This document shows, piece after piece, positions 54,195-63,582 of a stretch of DNA of 64,000 bases. The notes under the pieces are model-generated. The model worked only from the letters and a program-made list of their open reading frames with translations. It searched no databases and was not told the DNA's origin. The DNA lies in assembly GCA_008015505.1 (NCBI GenBank), contig SSFR01000014.1, forward strand, positions 62,001 to 126,000, written 5' to 3'. How positions within the stretch are numbered: position 1 is the first letter of the stretch; each line of letters begins with the position of its first letter. The translations under genes and the position numbers were made by a program. Origin of the DNA: Pedobacter sp. (lineage in GTDB: Bacteria > Bacteroidota > Bacteroidia > Sphingobacteriales > Sphingobacteriaceae).

Positions 54195-55028
54195 TCAAAA
54201 CTTTTCATTACATTTTTGCAATTGGATGGCCATCTCCTGCTGAATCCTAAATGCTTCCTCTCGAGCCTTCTCAGCGAAATCTTCCTCCTTTGAAGCATAC
54301 AAAATAGATCGGGAAGCATTAACAAGCAACCCACAATCTTTGGTTAAGCCATATTTACAAATGTCATTTAAATGACCTCCCTGTACACCTAAACCAGGTA
54401 CCAATAAAAAATGATTAGGAGCAATTTTACGAATATCTAAAAAAGCGTCTGCCCAAGTAGCTCCAACTACATACATTAAATGCTCATCAGTTGCCCAGGT
54501 ATTGGCTTTTTGAATGACGGTTTCAAACAAATAAGAATCGTCATTTCCAAAAAATTGAAAATCCTGACTGCCTGAATTAGATGTTAGTGCTAGGACAATG
54601 ACCCACTTGTCCTCAAAAGCTAGAAATGGCTTAATTGAATCGGTACCCATATATGGTGCAACAGTAATTGCATCAAAATTCATTCCAGAAGATCGTTCAT
54701 TAAAAAAAGCTTTAGCATACATACCAGAAGTATTCCCAATATCTCCCCGCTTAGCATCGATGATACGAAAACAGTATTCTGGTAAATACTTGTAGGTTTC
54801 AACCAAACTATTCCAGCCTTTCACTCCACGACATTCATAAAAAGCACTATTAGGCTTATAGGCTACACATAAGTCGTGTGTGGCATCGATAATCCGCTTG
54901 TTGAATTCAAGAACTGGATCCTCAAAAGCTAATAAAAATGGTGGAATCAAATGAATATCGGTATCCAAACCGATACATAAAAAAGATTTTTTTAGAAATA
55001 TTTGATCTATAAGTTGCTGGCGGGTCAT
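54195..55028 (-). CDS. pyrF: Orotidine-5'-phosphate decarboxylase (type 2)
   Basis: Last step of UMP synthesis. 277 residues from the ATG at 55028 ([11 protein letters not shown]). [13 protein letters not shown] and [10 protein letters not shown] are followed by the catalytic [17 protein letters not shown], with Lys and two Asp at about 100-105. [11 protein letters not shown] and [14 protein letters not shown] complete it. The long form with IGLDTD places it in the type 2 subfamily common in Bacteroidota. It starts the unit containing mqnE, a histidine phosphatase and mqnA. Confidence 0.95.
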   Translation of the reverse strand: MTRQQLIDQIFLKKSFLCIGLDTDIHLIPPFLLAFEDPVLEFNKRIIDATHDLCVAYKPNSAFYECRGVKGWNSLVETYKYLPEYCFRIIDAKRGDIGNTSGMYAKAFFNERSSGMNFDAITVAPYMGTDSIKPFLAFEDKWVIVLALTSNSGSQDFQFFGNDDSYLFETVIQKANTWATDEHLMYVVGATWADAFLDIRKIAPNHFLLVPGLGVQGGHLNDICKYGLTKDCGLLVNASRSILYASKEEDFAEKAREEAFRIQQEMAIQLQKCNEKF

Positions 55029-55139
55029 TCTTTTTTGCAAAAATTTAGACCAAAATAGGGGAAATCAAAAGCATATTCAAACAGGTAGATAAAAGTTGCC
55101 ACATTGATCTTGTGTTTTATCATCTACCCGAGACCACAA

Positions 55140-55174
55140 AAATGGCCTGTAAAGTTAGCATCTACAGGCCATTT
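55140..55174 (-). terminator. Terminator of the Omp28-like gene
   Basis: A 12-bp perfect stem AAATGGCCTGTA (55140-55151) with TACAGGCCATTT (55163-55174). On the minus strand a TTTT run follows. It lies 21 bp after the stop at 55195. Confidence 0.75.
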
Positions 55175-55194
55175 AATATTTGGCTAACTCTTAA

Positions 55195-56094
55195 CTACGG
55201 AACCAAAATCTGAAAATCTTTGGTTTGGCCCACGTTTGCCTGTTGTGCATTGATTAAAGTATTATCCGATTGAACGACCATTGCAGCTATACTTAAATTG
55301 CTAGTATTCCAACTGGGATTAAGCGTTACAGCATAGGTTCTGACATATTCAGACCCTGCAGTTTGAGATGGGATACCATCACCTAAAATATTACTGGCGC
55401 TAGTTCGTAAAACACCGTCGTGTTTGTAAGTAAGGATAGCTCCTTGGCGATAATAAGGACTAGTAGAGTCATTATTATAGTAGCTGTGTTGATTACCATC
55501 AACGCCACTTTCCAAAACATAAACAACAAGTTTAGAGCCCGTAGTAGCTGTTGAAAAACGAGACTTCACCGTAATAGACAAATTACTCCCACTTAAATTA
55601 GAGCTTATTAACAAACCAACAGTTGAAGAAACAGATGAACCAGTAATATGGGGCCCAATTTCGGAAGTCGGATCAACTGTACTTGAATTGATGGTTCTAT
55701 TAATATGAACTGTTGGAAAGCCAGTTACCTGCATAACAGTCCCTAAATTATCTGCTGGTTTGTAGGTAAATGTAGAACCTTGATCCTCATAAGCAGTCCC
55801 ATGAATTTCTATACCTACTACTTTATCTCCATATGTGGTTTTTGCTTTCTCCAAATAGGTATGTGCTCTGGGGCAATAACCACAATTTAATCCAGTATAG
55901 TCTTCTACCGTAGCATTTTGCATGTATCTAGCAGTAGTTGTCGAACTATTTGATCCTGAACCAGAATTACCACCACCTGAACCTGAACCTGAACCCGATC
56001 CAGAACCAGCCGAAGACTCACTATCTTTTTTACAAGAAAACAACAATACCGAAAGCACCACAATCAGTATCCATCTTTGATTAATTGCACGCAT
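55195..56094 (-). CDS. Omp28-like lipoprotein with CGYC redox motif
   Basis: 299 residues. The lipoprotein signal ends in VLLFSC (Cys21), then a charged KKDSE. A Gly/Ser repeat linker (GSGSGSGSGGGNSGSGS) lies at about 30-47, encoded partly by tandem CCTGAA units on the plus strand. A thioredoxin-like domain has GLNCGYCPRAHTYLEKA at about 70-86, and the TGFPTVHINR cis-Pro block at about 130. Its C-terminal beta domain resembles the Omp28 family. It is an outer-membrane-anchored disulfide protein; partners may be the divergent TlpA-like and DUF6029 genes. Confidence 0.85.
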   Translation of the reverse strand: MRAINQRWILIVVLSVLLFSCKKDSESSAGSGSGSGSGSGGGNSGSGSNSSTTTARYMQNATVEDYTGLNCGYCPRAHTYLEKAKTTYGDKVVGIEIHGTAYEDQGSTFTYKPADNLGTVMQVTGFPTVHINRTINSSTVDPTSEIGPHITGSSVSSTVGLLISSNLSGSNLSITVKSRFSTATTGSKLVVYVLESGVDGNQHSYYNNDSTSPYYRQGAILTYKHDGVLRTSASNILGDGIPSQTAGSEYVRTYAVTLNPSWNTSNLSIAAMVVQSDNTLINAQQANVGQTKDFQILVP

Positions 56095-56442
56095 CTTTTT
56101 TATTATTTATTTTTAATTTAAAATATAGTTAAAGATAAATAATAAATTAATTAAATAAAAATAAATTTTGTAAAAATCAACTATCGCTATTCTTTAACAT
56201 AATCAAACGACTAGAACTAATTATTTGGAATCACAAAAATTATAAAATCAATAAAACAAATACATAAATAAATTTTATAGTAAATAATAATATTTAATAA
56301 TTAAATATTATTGTTTAACTTAAAAAATATTTAAAATACAACGACCTAATTCATGAGTAATTCAAACCTTTAAAACTAATACAGAAACAAACTCTTAAGC
56401 ACTATTAACAAACCTAAACAGTTGAAAAATAAATTAGGCCCC
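56095..56442. other. AT-rich divergent intergenic region
   Basis: About 350 bp with extremely high A+T between the Omp28-like gene and the TlpA-like gene. It must carry both promoters, but I found no TAnnTTTG with a proper -33 box, and no open frame, RNA or strong hairpin. Confidence 0.5.
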
Positions 56443-56931
56443 ATGAAAACTTTAGCAAAACAATATTGGCTTGTTGCTTTACTTCTTATTTGCACTGCAT
56501 TTAGTAGCAAAGCACAAACACCTTTTCCAAATGTGACCATTCAAGACATTGATGGTAAAAGCATACAAGTGAAAGATATTTTTCATAAAAATGAAATCAC
56601 CATTGTATCTCTTTGGGCCACTTGGTGTACTCCATGCCAAAATGAGTTAGATGAGCTTAATGACAGGGATTTAAAAAGTAAGGGTATTAGACTTATTGCT
56701 GTGTCAGAAGATGATGCCCGAACTGTAGGACGAGTAAAATCCTTAGCGAATGGTAAATCTTGGAACTTTGATGTTTTCCTTGATCCTAATAACGATTTAA
56801 AAAGAGCCTTAAATGTAGGCCCTCTTCCTTTTTTGGCTGTTGTTAAAGATAATTCTATCCTTTATACAAAAAGCAGTTATACCCCAGGTAGTGAGGATGA
56901 ATTAATAAAAACAGTTGAAAAACTCAAGTAA
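56443..56931 (+). CDS. Exported TlpA-like thioredoxin
   Basis: 162 residues from the ATG at 56443 (MKTLAKQYWLVALLLICTAFSSKAQ, a Sec signal). An earlier ATG seven codons upstream is less likely. The domain is a compact thioredoxin fold with WATWCTPCQNELDEL at about 58-72 (redox CTPC), IAVSEDD, and the cis-Pro in GPLPFLAVV. It lacks the DUF4369 N-terminus of the paralogue at 3.0 kb. It is probably a periplasmic oxidoreductase co-transcribed with the DUF6029 gene 69 bp downstream. Confidence 0.9.
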   Translation: MKTLAKQYWLVALLLICTAFSSKAQTPFPNVTIQDIDGKSIQVKDIFHKNEITIVSLWATWCTPCQNELDELNDRDLKSKGIRLIAVSEDDARTVGRVKSLANGKSWNFDVFLDPNNDLKRALNVGPLPFLAVVKDNSILYTKSSYTPGSEDELIKTVEKLK

Positions 56932-57000
56932 AAAATCAATTAATAAAAGTGAGGAGAATAATAAGTGCAGTTAAAAAACAGACACGAACAAAAAACAATT

Positions 57001-58686
57001 ATGCACATGAAAGCTCTAGTCATTGCACTAACCACAATATCTATAACCACCATTGCCACTGCTCAAACACAAACTCAAAGCCAGAATAACGAAAATATTT
57101 CTGGTGGTTATGAATCCTTCTCCGAATGGTATCAAAATGATTTCAAAACAGGATCCAGTTTTACCCCTAGTGATGCTCGTTTCCTATCTAATCATTACTT
57201 CAAAGCAGATTACACCCTTGGTCGATTTGCTGCAGGAGCACAATATGAGGCCTATTTACCAGCCCCTCTTTTAGGATACTTCCCTGGATTAAAAGGCAAT
57301 GCACTTGCTACCTACTATGGAAGCTTCAAAGTAGATCAATTAGAAGCCACAGCTGGATATTTTTATGATCAATTTGGAAGTGGATTAGTTTTTCGATCAT
57401 GGGAAGACCGGCAACTAGGCACTAACAATGCCATAAAAGGAGTAAGAGTTAAACTACAACCCACAAGTTTTTTAGCCGTTACTGCACTCTCAGGCTATCA
57501 GCGGGTAGGTTTTGAAACCAGCAAAGGTCAGATAAATGGGTTAAACTCTGAACTTGATTTAGGTAATCTTTTCGATTTTGCAGATCTTGGGATAAGATTT
57601 GGTGGTAGTTACGTTGGTCGATATATCCCACCATCAGGCTCTGAACCATCTACAGTCAATGCATATAGTGGTCGATTTAATTTGGATTATGGTGGCTTAA
57701 GTTTAGGAGCAGAATATGTTGCTAAAGGCAAAGATTTAAGACCAGATTTTAGCGGCAGTGGCATTAATTATTACGATCCAGGATCTGCACTATTGGGCAC
57801 TATAGGTTACGCTAAACAAGGATTTGGTCTAACTGCTCAGTACAGAAGGCTAGAAAATATGGGCTTCTACTCAGATACGGATCCTAATATTGTGAACAAC
57901 CCTTTTAATAGTCAGGTTATTAATTATCTGCCCGCATTAACCAAACAGCACGACTATAATGTAACAAATCTATACCGATACTCTTCTCATGGAAATATGG
58001 TTTTCAATCAGGGGGTATTTGGGGAAAATGGTGGCCAAGTAGATGTCTTTTTTAATTTACCAAAGGGCAGTTCTTTGGGTGGTAGATTTGGCACAAAAGT
58101 TGCATTAAACTACGCTGTTTGGTATGGTTTAGGTGCCAAAATAGACACTGCCAGTAATAAATATACCATCAATAAAGAATTTGGAACTAAATATTTTCAA
58201 GATGCCAATATTGAAATAAAAAAGAAGTGGAGCCAAAATTGGTCTTCTATCTTTAGTTATATCAATATTTTTTACAATGCAACAGTACCCGGCTTATCCG
58301 CCGCACAACAAGGAGCAACTGGATTAATCAATGCCAATATCTTTGCAGTTGAATCCACACATAGGTGGAATACTCGTGCCTCAACTCGACTACTATTGGA
58401 ACACCTTAGTACAGCCGATGATTTAAAAAGTTGGGCATCAGCGACACTGGAACAAGGCTTCAGCTCCCATTACTCGATGTACGTAACCGATTTATATAAC
58501 TATGGGAACCCAGATCCCACACAAAGAATTCATTACTATACCATAGGAGCCAGCTATATGCAAGGGCCCACACGAATTGCATTGACCTATGGCAGACAAA
58601 GAGGTGGCCTTATTTGTTCAGGAGGAGTATGCCGCTATGTACCGCCTAATACGGGATTAAACATCACCATATCCACTACGTTCTAA
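57001..58686 (+). CDS. DUF6029-family outer-membrane beta-barrel protein
   Basis: 561 residues from the ATG at 57001 (a second ATG lies at 57007; a GTG at 56965 is unlikely). A signal peptide ends near IATAQ, and the mature protein is rich in alternating aromatic/small strands and Tyr, like a porin-type barrel (YFKADYTLGRFAAGAQYEAYL, ATYYGSFKVDQLEATAGYFY). It ends in an aromatic residue (ISTTF), the outer-membrane insertion signal. I associate this pattern with DUF6029, of unknown function. Placement after a TlpA-like gene and opposite an Omp28-like gene suggests an envelope redox-linked module. It ends 11 bp before convergent mutS2. Confidence 0.8.
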   Translation: MHMKALVIALTTISITTIATAQTQTQSQNNENISGGYESFSEWYQNDFKTGSSFTPSDARFLSNHYFKADYTLGRFAAGAQYEAYLPAPLLGYFPGLKGNALATYYGSFKVDQLEATAGYFYDQFGSGLVFRSWEDRQLGTNNAIKGVRVKLQPTSFLAVTALSGYQRVGFETSKGQINGLNSELDLGNLFDFADLGIRFGGSYVGRYIPPSGSEPSTVNAYSGRFNLDYGGLSLGAEYVAKGKDLRPDFSGSGINYYDPGSALLGTIGYAKQGFGLTAQYRRLENMGFYSDTDPNIVNNPFNSQVINYLPALTKQHDYNVTNLYRYSSHGNMVFNQGVFGENGGQVDVFFNLPKGSSLGGRFGTKVALNYAVWYGLGAKIDTASNKYTINKEFGTKYFQDANIEIKKKWSQNWSSIFSYINIFYNATVPGLSAAQQGATGLINANIFAVESTHRWNTRASTRLLLEHLSTADDLKSWASATLEQGFSSHYSMYVTDLYNYGNPDPTQRIHYYTIGASYMQGPTRIALTYGRQRGGLICSGGVCRYVPPNTGLNITISTTF

Positions 58687-58697
58687 TTAAAAGTTTT

Positions 58698-61061
58698 TTA
58701 TTGAAAATATACATAGGTGATTCCATCGCCCCCACGATCGGCATGCTCATCTTCAAAACGAATCACCTGGGTGTATTTTTTTAAGTTCTCACGAATGAGC
58801 CTTCTTAGTATGCCGTCGCCCTTGCCATGAATAATTTTAAAGCTTGGAAAGCCCATCATAATCGCTCGATCAAGATGTTTTTCAACCTCAGCAAGTGCCT
58901 CTTCGCCTCTTCGACCCCGCAAATCAAGCTCTGGACTAAACTGAAGATTATTCTCTATCCAATTTAATTTCGTAGACTGACGAATTTCTTTAGGAATATC
59001 TTTATTGGAGACCTTTTGAATACGATTACGTTTAACTACCGACCGTAAATTACCTATCGCCAAAATGGCATTATCCCTAGTCAATTCGATGATCTGACCA
59101 ATCGTTTCCGAATCGATCAACTTTACCCAGTCTCCTACTTTCAATTCAGTCGATTGAACAACTAGCTCTTGATTTTTCTCTTTTACCTCATTTTTACTCA
59201 GTTCTTGCTGCAAGGTCTGACGAAGGATACGTGTCTTAGCCTTATCTGCCTTATTTTCTTTGATCTCAGATATGGCATTCTCAATCAGCTTATTAGCACT
59301 TTTAATAATATTTTGAGCTTCTAACTTCGCATTCTTTAAAATGACCTTTTTATTTTCATCCAGATAAGCTTTCAGCTTTTCATTCTCATCAATCAACACC
59401 TTAACACGATGTTCCTTTCGTTCAACATCAGCACGTGTATCGAGTAACTTTTTCTGATCTCGTTCCAAATCAATCAATAACGTATCTACCTTTTTCTGAT
59501 GTTCTCCTATTTTATGCTTAGCTGAATCCACAATCGCCTGTGGCAAGCCTATTTTTTGAGCAATCTCAAAAGCATAGGAGCTACCAGGCTTACCTATTTC
59601 TAAACTATACAAGGGCTGCATCTTTAAATTATCAAAGAGCATGGAAGCATTGATTAATCCGGTGGTAATACTTGCAAACACCTTCAGATTAGAATAATGT
59701 GTAGTGATCACACCGCGTATTTTCTTCTGATTCAATGACTCTAAAACGGCTTCGGCAATAGGCCCTCCAAACTGAGGATCCGTTCCCGTTCCAAATTCAT
59801 CAATTAGTACAAGTGTTTTGGCATTGGCGTATTCCACGAAGTATTTCATCTTGGAAAGATGAGCACTATAAGTACTTAAATCACTTTCAATCGACTGATC
59901 ATCGCCGATATCAGCGAAGATTTGCGTAAAAACACCCACTTTAGAGTACTCGGAAGCCGGGATCAGTAGCCCCGCCTGAACCATCAATTGCAAAAGACCT
60001 ACCGTTTTCATACATACCGACTTCCCTCCTGCATTAGGCCCCGAAACAACCACAACACGCTGCTGCTGATCAATCAAAATATGGAGCGGAACTACCGTTT
60101 GCTTCTCTTGCTTAAAATTAAGCCATAACAAAGGATGACGCGCATTAACCAATTGAATCATTGGTTCCTTTACCAATTCAGGTATCGTAGCATCAATATC
60201 GATGGCAAACAGTGCTTTGGCACGTACAAAATCCAGTTTAGTCAAAAAACCATGATAAGCAGCCAAAAGTGGAAAATAAACGCGAAGATCATCCGTCAGT
60301 GTTTTCAATATGCGAATGATTTCTCTTCGCTTATCAAATTCCAGATCACGGATGGTATTATTGAGATGAAAAACTTCCTCAGGCTCTATATACACTGTTT
60401 GCCCCGTAGCTGATTCATCATGCACAAAACCCTTAATTTTTCGCTTATTTTCTGCCAAAAGTGGAATGCACAACCGACCATCACGCACAGTTAAATTACC
60501 ATCAGCAGTCCAATTGTTATTTTGAGCATTTTTAAAAAGCTGATCCATTTTCTTATGAACATCTCGCTCCGCCTGAGTAATACGTATTAGAATCTCCTGC
60601 AATAGGCCCGAAGCACTCGATCTCATTTTACCCTTTGCATCAATGATCCGCTCTATCTGTTCAACGATGGACATTTCAACAGGTAAATGCTCAAATAAGG
60701 CTTCTAAATTAGGATATTGTCCCCCACGCTGCGAAAAGTAACGAATCACCGAAAATGCCGTACTAAGTGATAGATAGATTTGGAAAACCTCCTCCTCGAC
60801 CAGGTAAGTCCCGGTGACTCTAACCTTTTCAAGCAATTTCTTGATATCAAAGAAGTCCCGTATGGGGGGCGTTTCATCATCTAAGAGAATATTTTTAAAC
60901 TCAGCCGTTTGGCGTAAAAATTTATTGATATGATCATAATTAGTCATTGGCTGCACCTTATCTACCAATTGCTGCCCCATTGGACTCAAGCAATGATTTT
61001 TGATGAGTTGTTTGATTTCAATAAATCCAAGTTTTTCGAAAGCTCCACTGGGATATATCAT
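58698..61061 (-). CDS. mutS2: Endonuclease MutS2
   Basis: 787 residues. In order: MutS-core helical domain III and clamp (about 1-300), ABC-type ATPase (about 310-520) with Walker A SGPNAGGKSVCMK, Walker B TLVLIDEFGTGTDP and switch TTHYSNLK, a long coiled coil (about 520-640), a KOW-like segment (VGDWVKLIDSETIGQII), and the C-terminal Smr domain (LDLRGRRGEEALAEVEKHLD, FKIIHGKGDGILR). MutS2 suppresses recombination and rescues collided ribosomes, depending on species. Its start overlaps the stop of the DUF4296 gene by 4 bp. Confidence 0.95.
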   Translation of the reverse strand: MIYPSGAFEKLGFIEIKQLIKNHCLSPMGQQLVDKVQPMTNYDHINKFLRQTAEFKNILLDDETPPIRDFFDIKKLLEKVRVTGTYLVEEEVFQIYLSLSTAFSVIRYFSQRGGQYPNLEALFEHLPVEMSIVEQIERIIDAKGKMRSSASGLLQEILIRITQAERDVHKKMDQLFKNAQNNNWTADGNLTVRDGRLCIPLLAENKRKIKGFVHDESATGQTVYIEPEEVFHLNNTIRDLEFDKRREIIRILKTLTDDLRVYFPLLAAYHGFLTKLDFVRAKALFAIDIDATIPELVKEPMIQLVNARHPLLWLNFKQEKQTVVPLHILIDQQQRVVVVSGPNAGGKSVCMKTVGLLQLMVQAGLLIPASEYSKVGVFTQIFADIGDDQSIESDLSTYSAHLSKMKYFVEYANAKTLVLIDEFGTGTDPQFGGPIAEAVLESLNQKKIRGVITTHYSNLKVFASITTGLINASMLFDNLKMQPLYSLEIGKPGSSYAFEIAQKIGLPQAIVDSAKHKIGEHQKKVDTLLIDLERDQKKLLDTRADVERKEHRVKVLIDENEKLKAYLDENKKVILKNAKLEAQNIIKSANKLIENAISEIKENKADKAKTRILRQTLQQELSKNEVKEKNQELVVQSTELKVGDWVKLIDSETIGQIIELTRDNAILAIGNLRSVVKRNRIQKVSNKDIPKEIRQSTKLNWIENNLQFSPELDLRGRRGEEALAEVEKHLDRAIMMGFPSFKIIHGKGDGILRRLIRENLKKYTQVIRFEDEHADRGGDGITYVYFQ

Positions 61062-61546
61062 CTTTTCTTTCCTTCATTAAGCTTGTGTATATCTTCTCCC
61101 TTTCGTCTTTTTTCAAGATCAGCACTTACCCCACCATAAATACTATCTAACAATCCAGGCCTTTTACTGTAATAGTGCAAACTCTGATCAAACTCCATTT
61201 TATTTGTGTGGTGCTTTTTGTAAACCATATCATAAAGCAGCCTAGCACGCTGTTGCGAGCTATCTAACTGTTTAATTTCACGCTGCAAACTATCCTGTTG
61301 CTTTTTCAAGCGATCTGCTTCCTGTTTTTTTACAACATGTGTATTTAGTTTCTTCACCACACTCTCATGCTGCTGTTTTAAAATGATACTATCCTGCGAA
61401 AGCGAAAAAATATAGCCCTCCACCAAATGAATATCAACCAATAAGGAAACTAATTCCTCCCGCCGAATCACTCCTTTTGGAGTCCGATTACAGCCACAGG
61501 TGATCAAAAATCCCCAAAAAAAGAACAACAAGACCCAATACTTCAT
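61058..61546 (-). CDS. DUF4296 lipoprotein
   Basis: 162 residues. The signal peptide ends in ITCGC, a double-Cys lipobox candidate. A short domain RREELVSLLVDIHLVEGYIFSL matches the DUF4296 signature (I.R..lv.iL.diHl.E). A Lys/Gln-rich coiled coil follows (KKQEADRLKKQQDSL), and a charged tail ends it. Outer-membrane-anchored on the periplasmic side by inference; function unknown. Translationally coupled (4-bp overlap) to mutS2. Confidence 0.8.
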   Translation of the reverse strand: MKYWVLLFFFWGFLITCGCNRTPKGVIRREELVSLLVDIHLVEGYIFSLSQDSIILKQQHESVVKKLNTHVVKKQEADRLKKQQDSLQREIKQLDSSQQRARLLYDMVYKKHHTNKMEFDQSLHYYSKRPGLLDSIYGGVSADLEKRRKGEDIHKLNEGKKR

Positions 61547-61590
61547 TTGTGTAATTTAGCGCCAGTTTAAAAAATCAAAAATACATATTA

Positions 61591-62280
61591 ATGAGTATCA
61601 CGACTAATCTCTTAGCCGTCAAGACAGAAATAGCACCATATGCTATAGAACTTGTGGCGATATCCAAAACAAAATCTATCTCCGAAATCCTAGAAGCCTA
61701 TCAGGCTGGTCAACGCATTTTTGGCGAAAATAAAGTACAAGAGCTCGTCGAAAAACAAGAACAGCTCCCTAAAGATATTCAGTGGCACATGGTTGGCCAC
61801 TTACAAAGTAATAAGGTAAAATATATCGCTGCCTTCATCAACTTAATTCAGTCGGTGGATAGCCTACCACTACTTCAAGAAATTAACAAACAAGCTTTAA
61901 AAAACAACCGAGTGATCGACTGCTTACTCCAACTATCTATTGCTGATGAGGAATCAAAATTTGGTCTGGATTTGGACCAGGCTATTACATTGCTCCGATC
62001 TGCTGAATTCCAAGAGTTAAAAAATATTCGACTCATTGGCGTAATGGGCATGGCTACCAATACAGAAAACCCCAAACAGATCAAAGAAGAGTTTTATGAA
62101 CTAAAAACCTTTTTTAAGGGCTTAAAGCAAAGCTTCTTTAAAAACATCGACTCCTTCAAGGAAATTTCAATGGGAATGTCACACGACTATAAAATCGCGA
62201 TCGAACAAGGCAGTACCATGGTCCGCGTTGGTAGTACCATTTTTGGACAACGTGAAACAATTCCAACTACTGAACAATAA
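61591..62280 (+). CDS. YggS/PLPBP-family pyridoxal phosphate homeostasis protein
   Basis: 229 residues, single-domain type III PLP fold. LVAISKTKSISEILEAYQAG has the PLP Lys at about 27 in SKTKS. FGENKVQELVEKQEQLP, WHMVGHLQSNKVKYI, MGMATNT and the phosphate-binding SMGMSHDYKIAIEQGSTMVRVGSTIFG are all family marks. It controls PLP levels without being an enzyme. Divergent from the DUF4296-mutS2 pair and 12 bp before lysC. Confidence 0.94.
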   Translation: MSITTNLLAVKTEIAPYAIELVAISKTKSISEILEAYQAGQRIFGENKVQELVEKQEQLPKDIQWHMVGHLQSNKVKYIAAFINLIQSVDSLPLLQEINKQALKNNRVIDCLLQLSIADEESKFGLDLDQAITLLRSAEFQELKNIRLIGVMGMATNTENPKQIKEEFYELKTFFKGLKQSFFKNIDSFKEISMGMSHDYKIAIEQGSTMVRVGSTIFGQRETIPTTEQ

Positions 62281-62292
62281 ACTCATCTAACA

Positions 62293-63582
62293 TTGATACA
62301 CGTATTTAAATTCGGAGGAGCATCTGTTAAAGATGCTGATGGTGTTAAAAATCTTTCAAAAGTTGTAGCCCTCAACAAAGACAAGCAATTACTCATTGTT
62401 GTTTCAGCAATGGGAAAAACGACCAACGCCTTGGAACAATTAGTCAAGGACTATTTTAACAGAAGTGAGCAAACTCAGGAGGTTTTTGAGCAAATCAAAT
62501 CATACCATCACCAATTACTAATTGATTTATTTACAGATCACAATCATCCCGTATTTGACCAGGTAGCTAATACTTTCGTCGAGATTGATTGGATCTTGGA
62601 AGATGAGCCTCATCCTGAGTATGATTTCAATTACGACCAAATTGTATCGGTAGGCGAGCTGGTATCTACTCGGATCGTGAGTGCCTATTTAAATCAAGTG
62701 GATTTACCAAATCAATGGCTTGATGCACGTAGCTACATCCATACCGATAATACCTACCGCGAAGGGGTAGTTGACTGGGTAAAAACATGCAATGACATTC
62801 AAACCGATATACCAACCATCTTAAATGAACAAATGGTGGTTACCCAAGGGTTTATTGGGGGGACATCTGAAAATTTCACAACAACCTTAGGCCGTGAAGG
62901 CTCTGATTACACGGCGGCTATTTTTGCATCCTGTCTAAAAGCCGAAGCCGTTACCATCTGGAAAGATGTCCCCGGTGTGCTTAATGCTGACCCAAAATTC
63001 TTTGCCAATACCCACAAATACGAGGAGCTATCTTATTCAGAAGCACTCGAAATGACTTATTATGGTGCTAGCGTGATTCATCCTAAGACCATCAAACCTT
63101 TACGAAACACAAATACACCATTACTTGTAAAGCCTTTCCTACATCCACAAGAATCAGGTACAATTATTAAAGATATCCCAAACCTTAAATCGATTGAGCC
63201 AGCCATCATCGTAAAAATGAACCAAGGTCTGATCTCCTTGTCTACCAAAGATTTTTCTTTCATTACAGAAGATCACTTAAGTACAATTTTTGGCTCCTTT
63301 GCTCATACTCATATCAAAATAAATATGATGCAAGTATCTGCTCTCAGCTTTTCTGCATGCTTTGATTGGGATGAACGGCGCTTTAAGAAACTAAATCTAT
63401 TATTGGATGAACCATTCAGAATAAAATACAATATAGGCCTTGAGCTCCTAACCATCCGACATTTCAAGCCCGATTTAGTTAACAGGCTGAGTAAAGACAA
63501 AGAAATACTGATGGAACAATTTAGCCGGAATACGGTACAAATGGTTATCAGGAATCCTGAGCAACAAAATCCACGAGAATAA
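62293..63582 (+). CDS. Aspartate kinase
   Basis: First enzyme of Lys/Thr/Met synthesis. 429 residues. VFKFGGASVKDADGV is the kinase N-terminus, followed by LIVVSAMGKTTNAL, QGFIGGT, TTLGREGSDYTAAIFASCL (the catalytic block) and VPGVLNADPKFFAN. ACT domains fill from about 300. The start is a TTG at 62293 (MIHVFKF), since the stop of the upstream gene is in frame 12 bp before and no ATG exists until SAMG. It is a monofunctional form without a homoserine dehydrogenase domain. Confidence 0.93.
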   Translation: MIHVFKFGGASVKDADGVKNLSKVVALNKDKQLLIVVSAMGKTTNALEQLVKDYFNRSEQTQEVFEQIKSYHHQLLIDLFTDHNHPVFDQVANTFVEIDWILEDEPHPEYDFNYDQIVSVGELVSTRIVSAYLNQVDLPNQWLDARSYIHTDNTYREGVVDWVKTCNDIQTDIPTILNEQMVVTQGFIGGTSENFTTTLGREGSDYTAAIFASCLKAEAVTIWKDVPGVLNADPKFFANTHKYEELSYSEALEMTYYGASVIHPKTIKPLRNTNTPLLVKPFLHPQESGTIIKDIPNLKSIEPAIIVKMNQGLISLSTKDFSFITEDHLSTIFGSFAHTHIKINMMQVSALSFSACFDWDERRFKKLNLLLDEPFRIKYNIGLELLTIRHFKPDLVNRLSKDKEILMEQFSRNTVQMVIRNPEQQNPRE

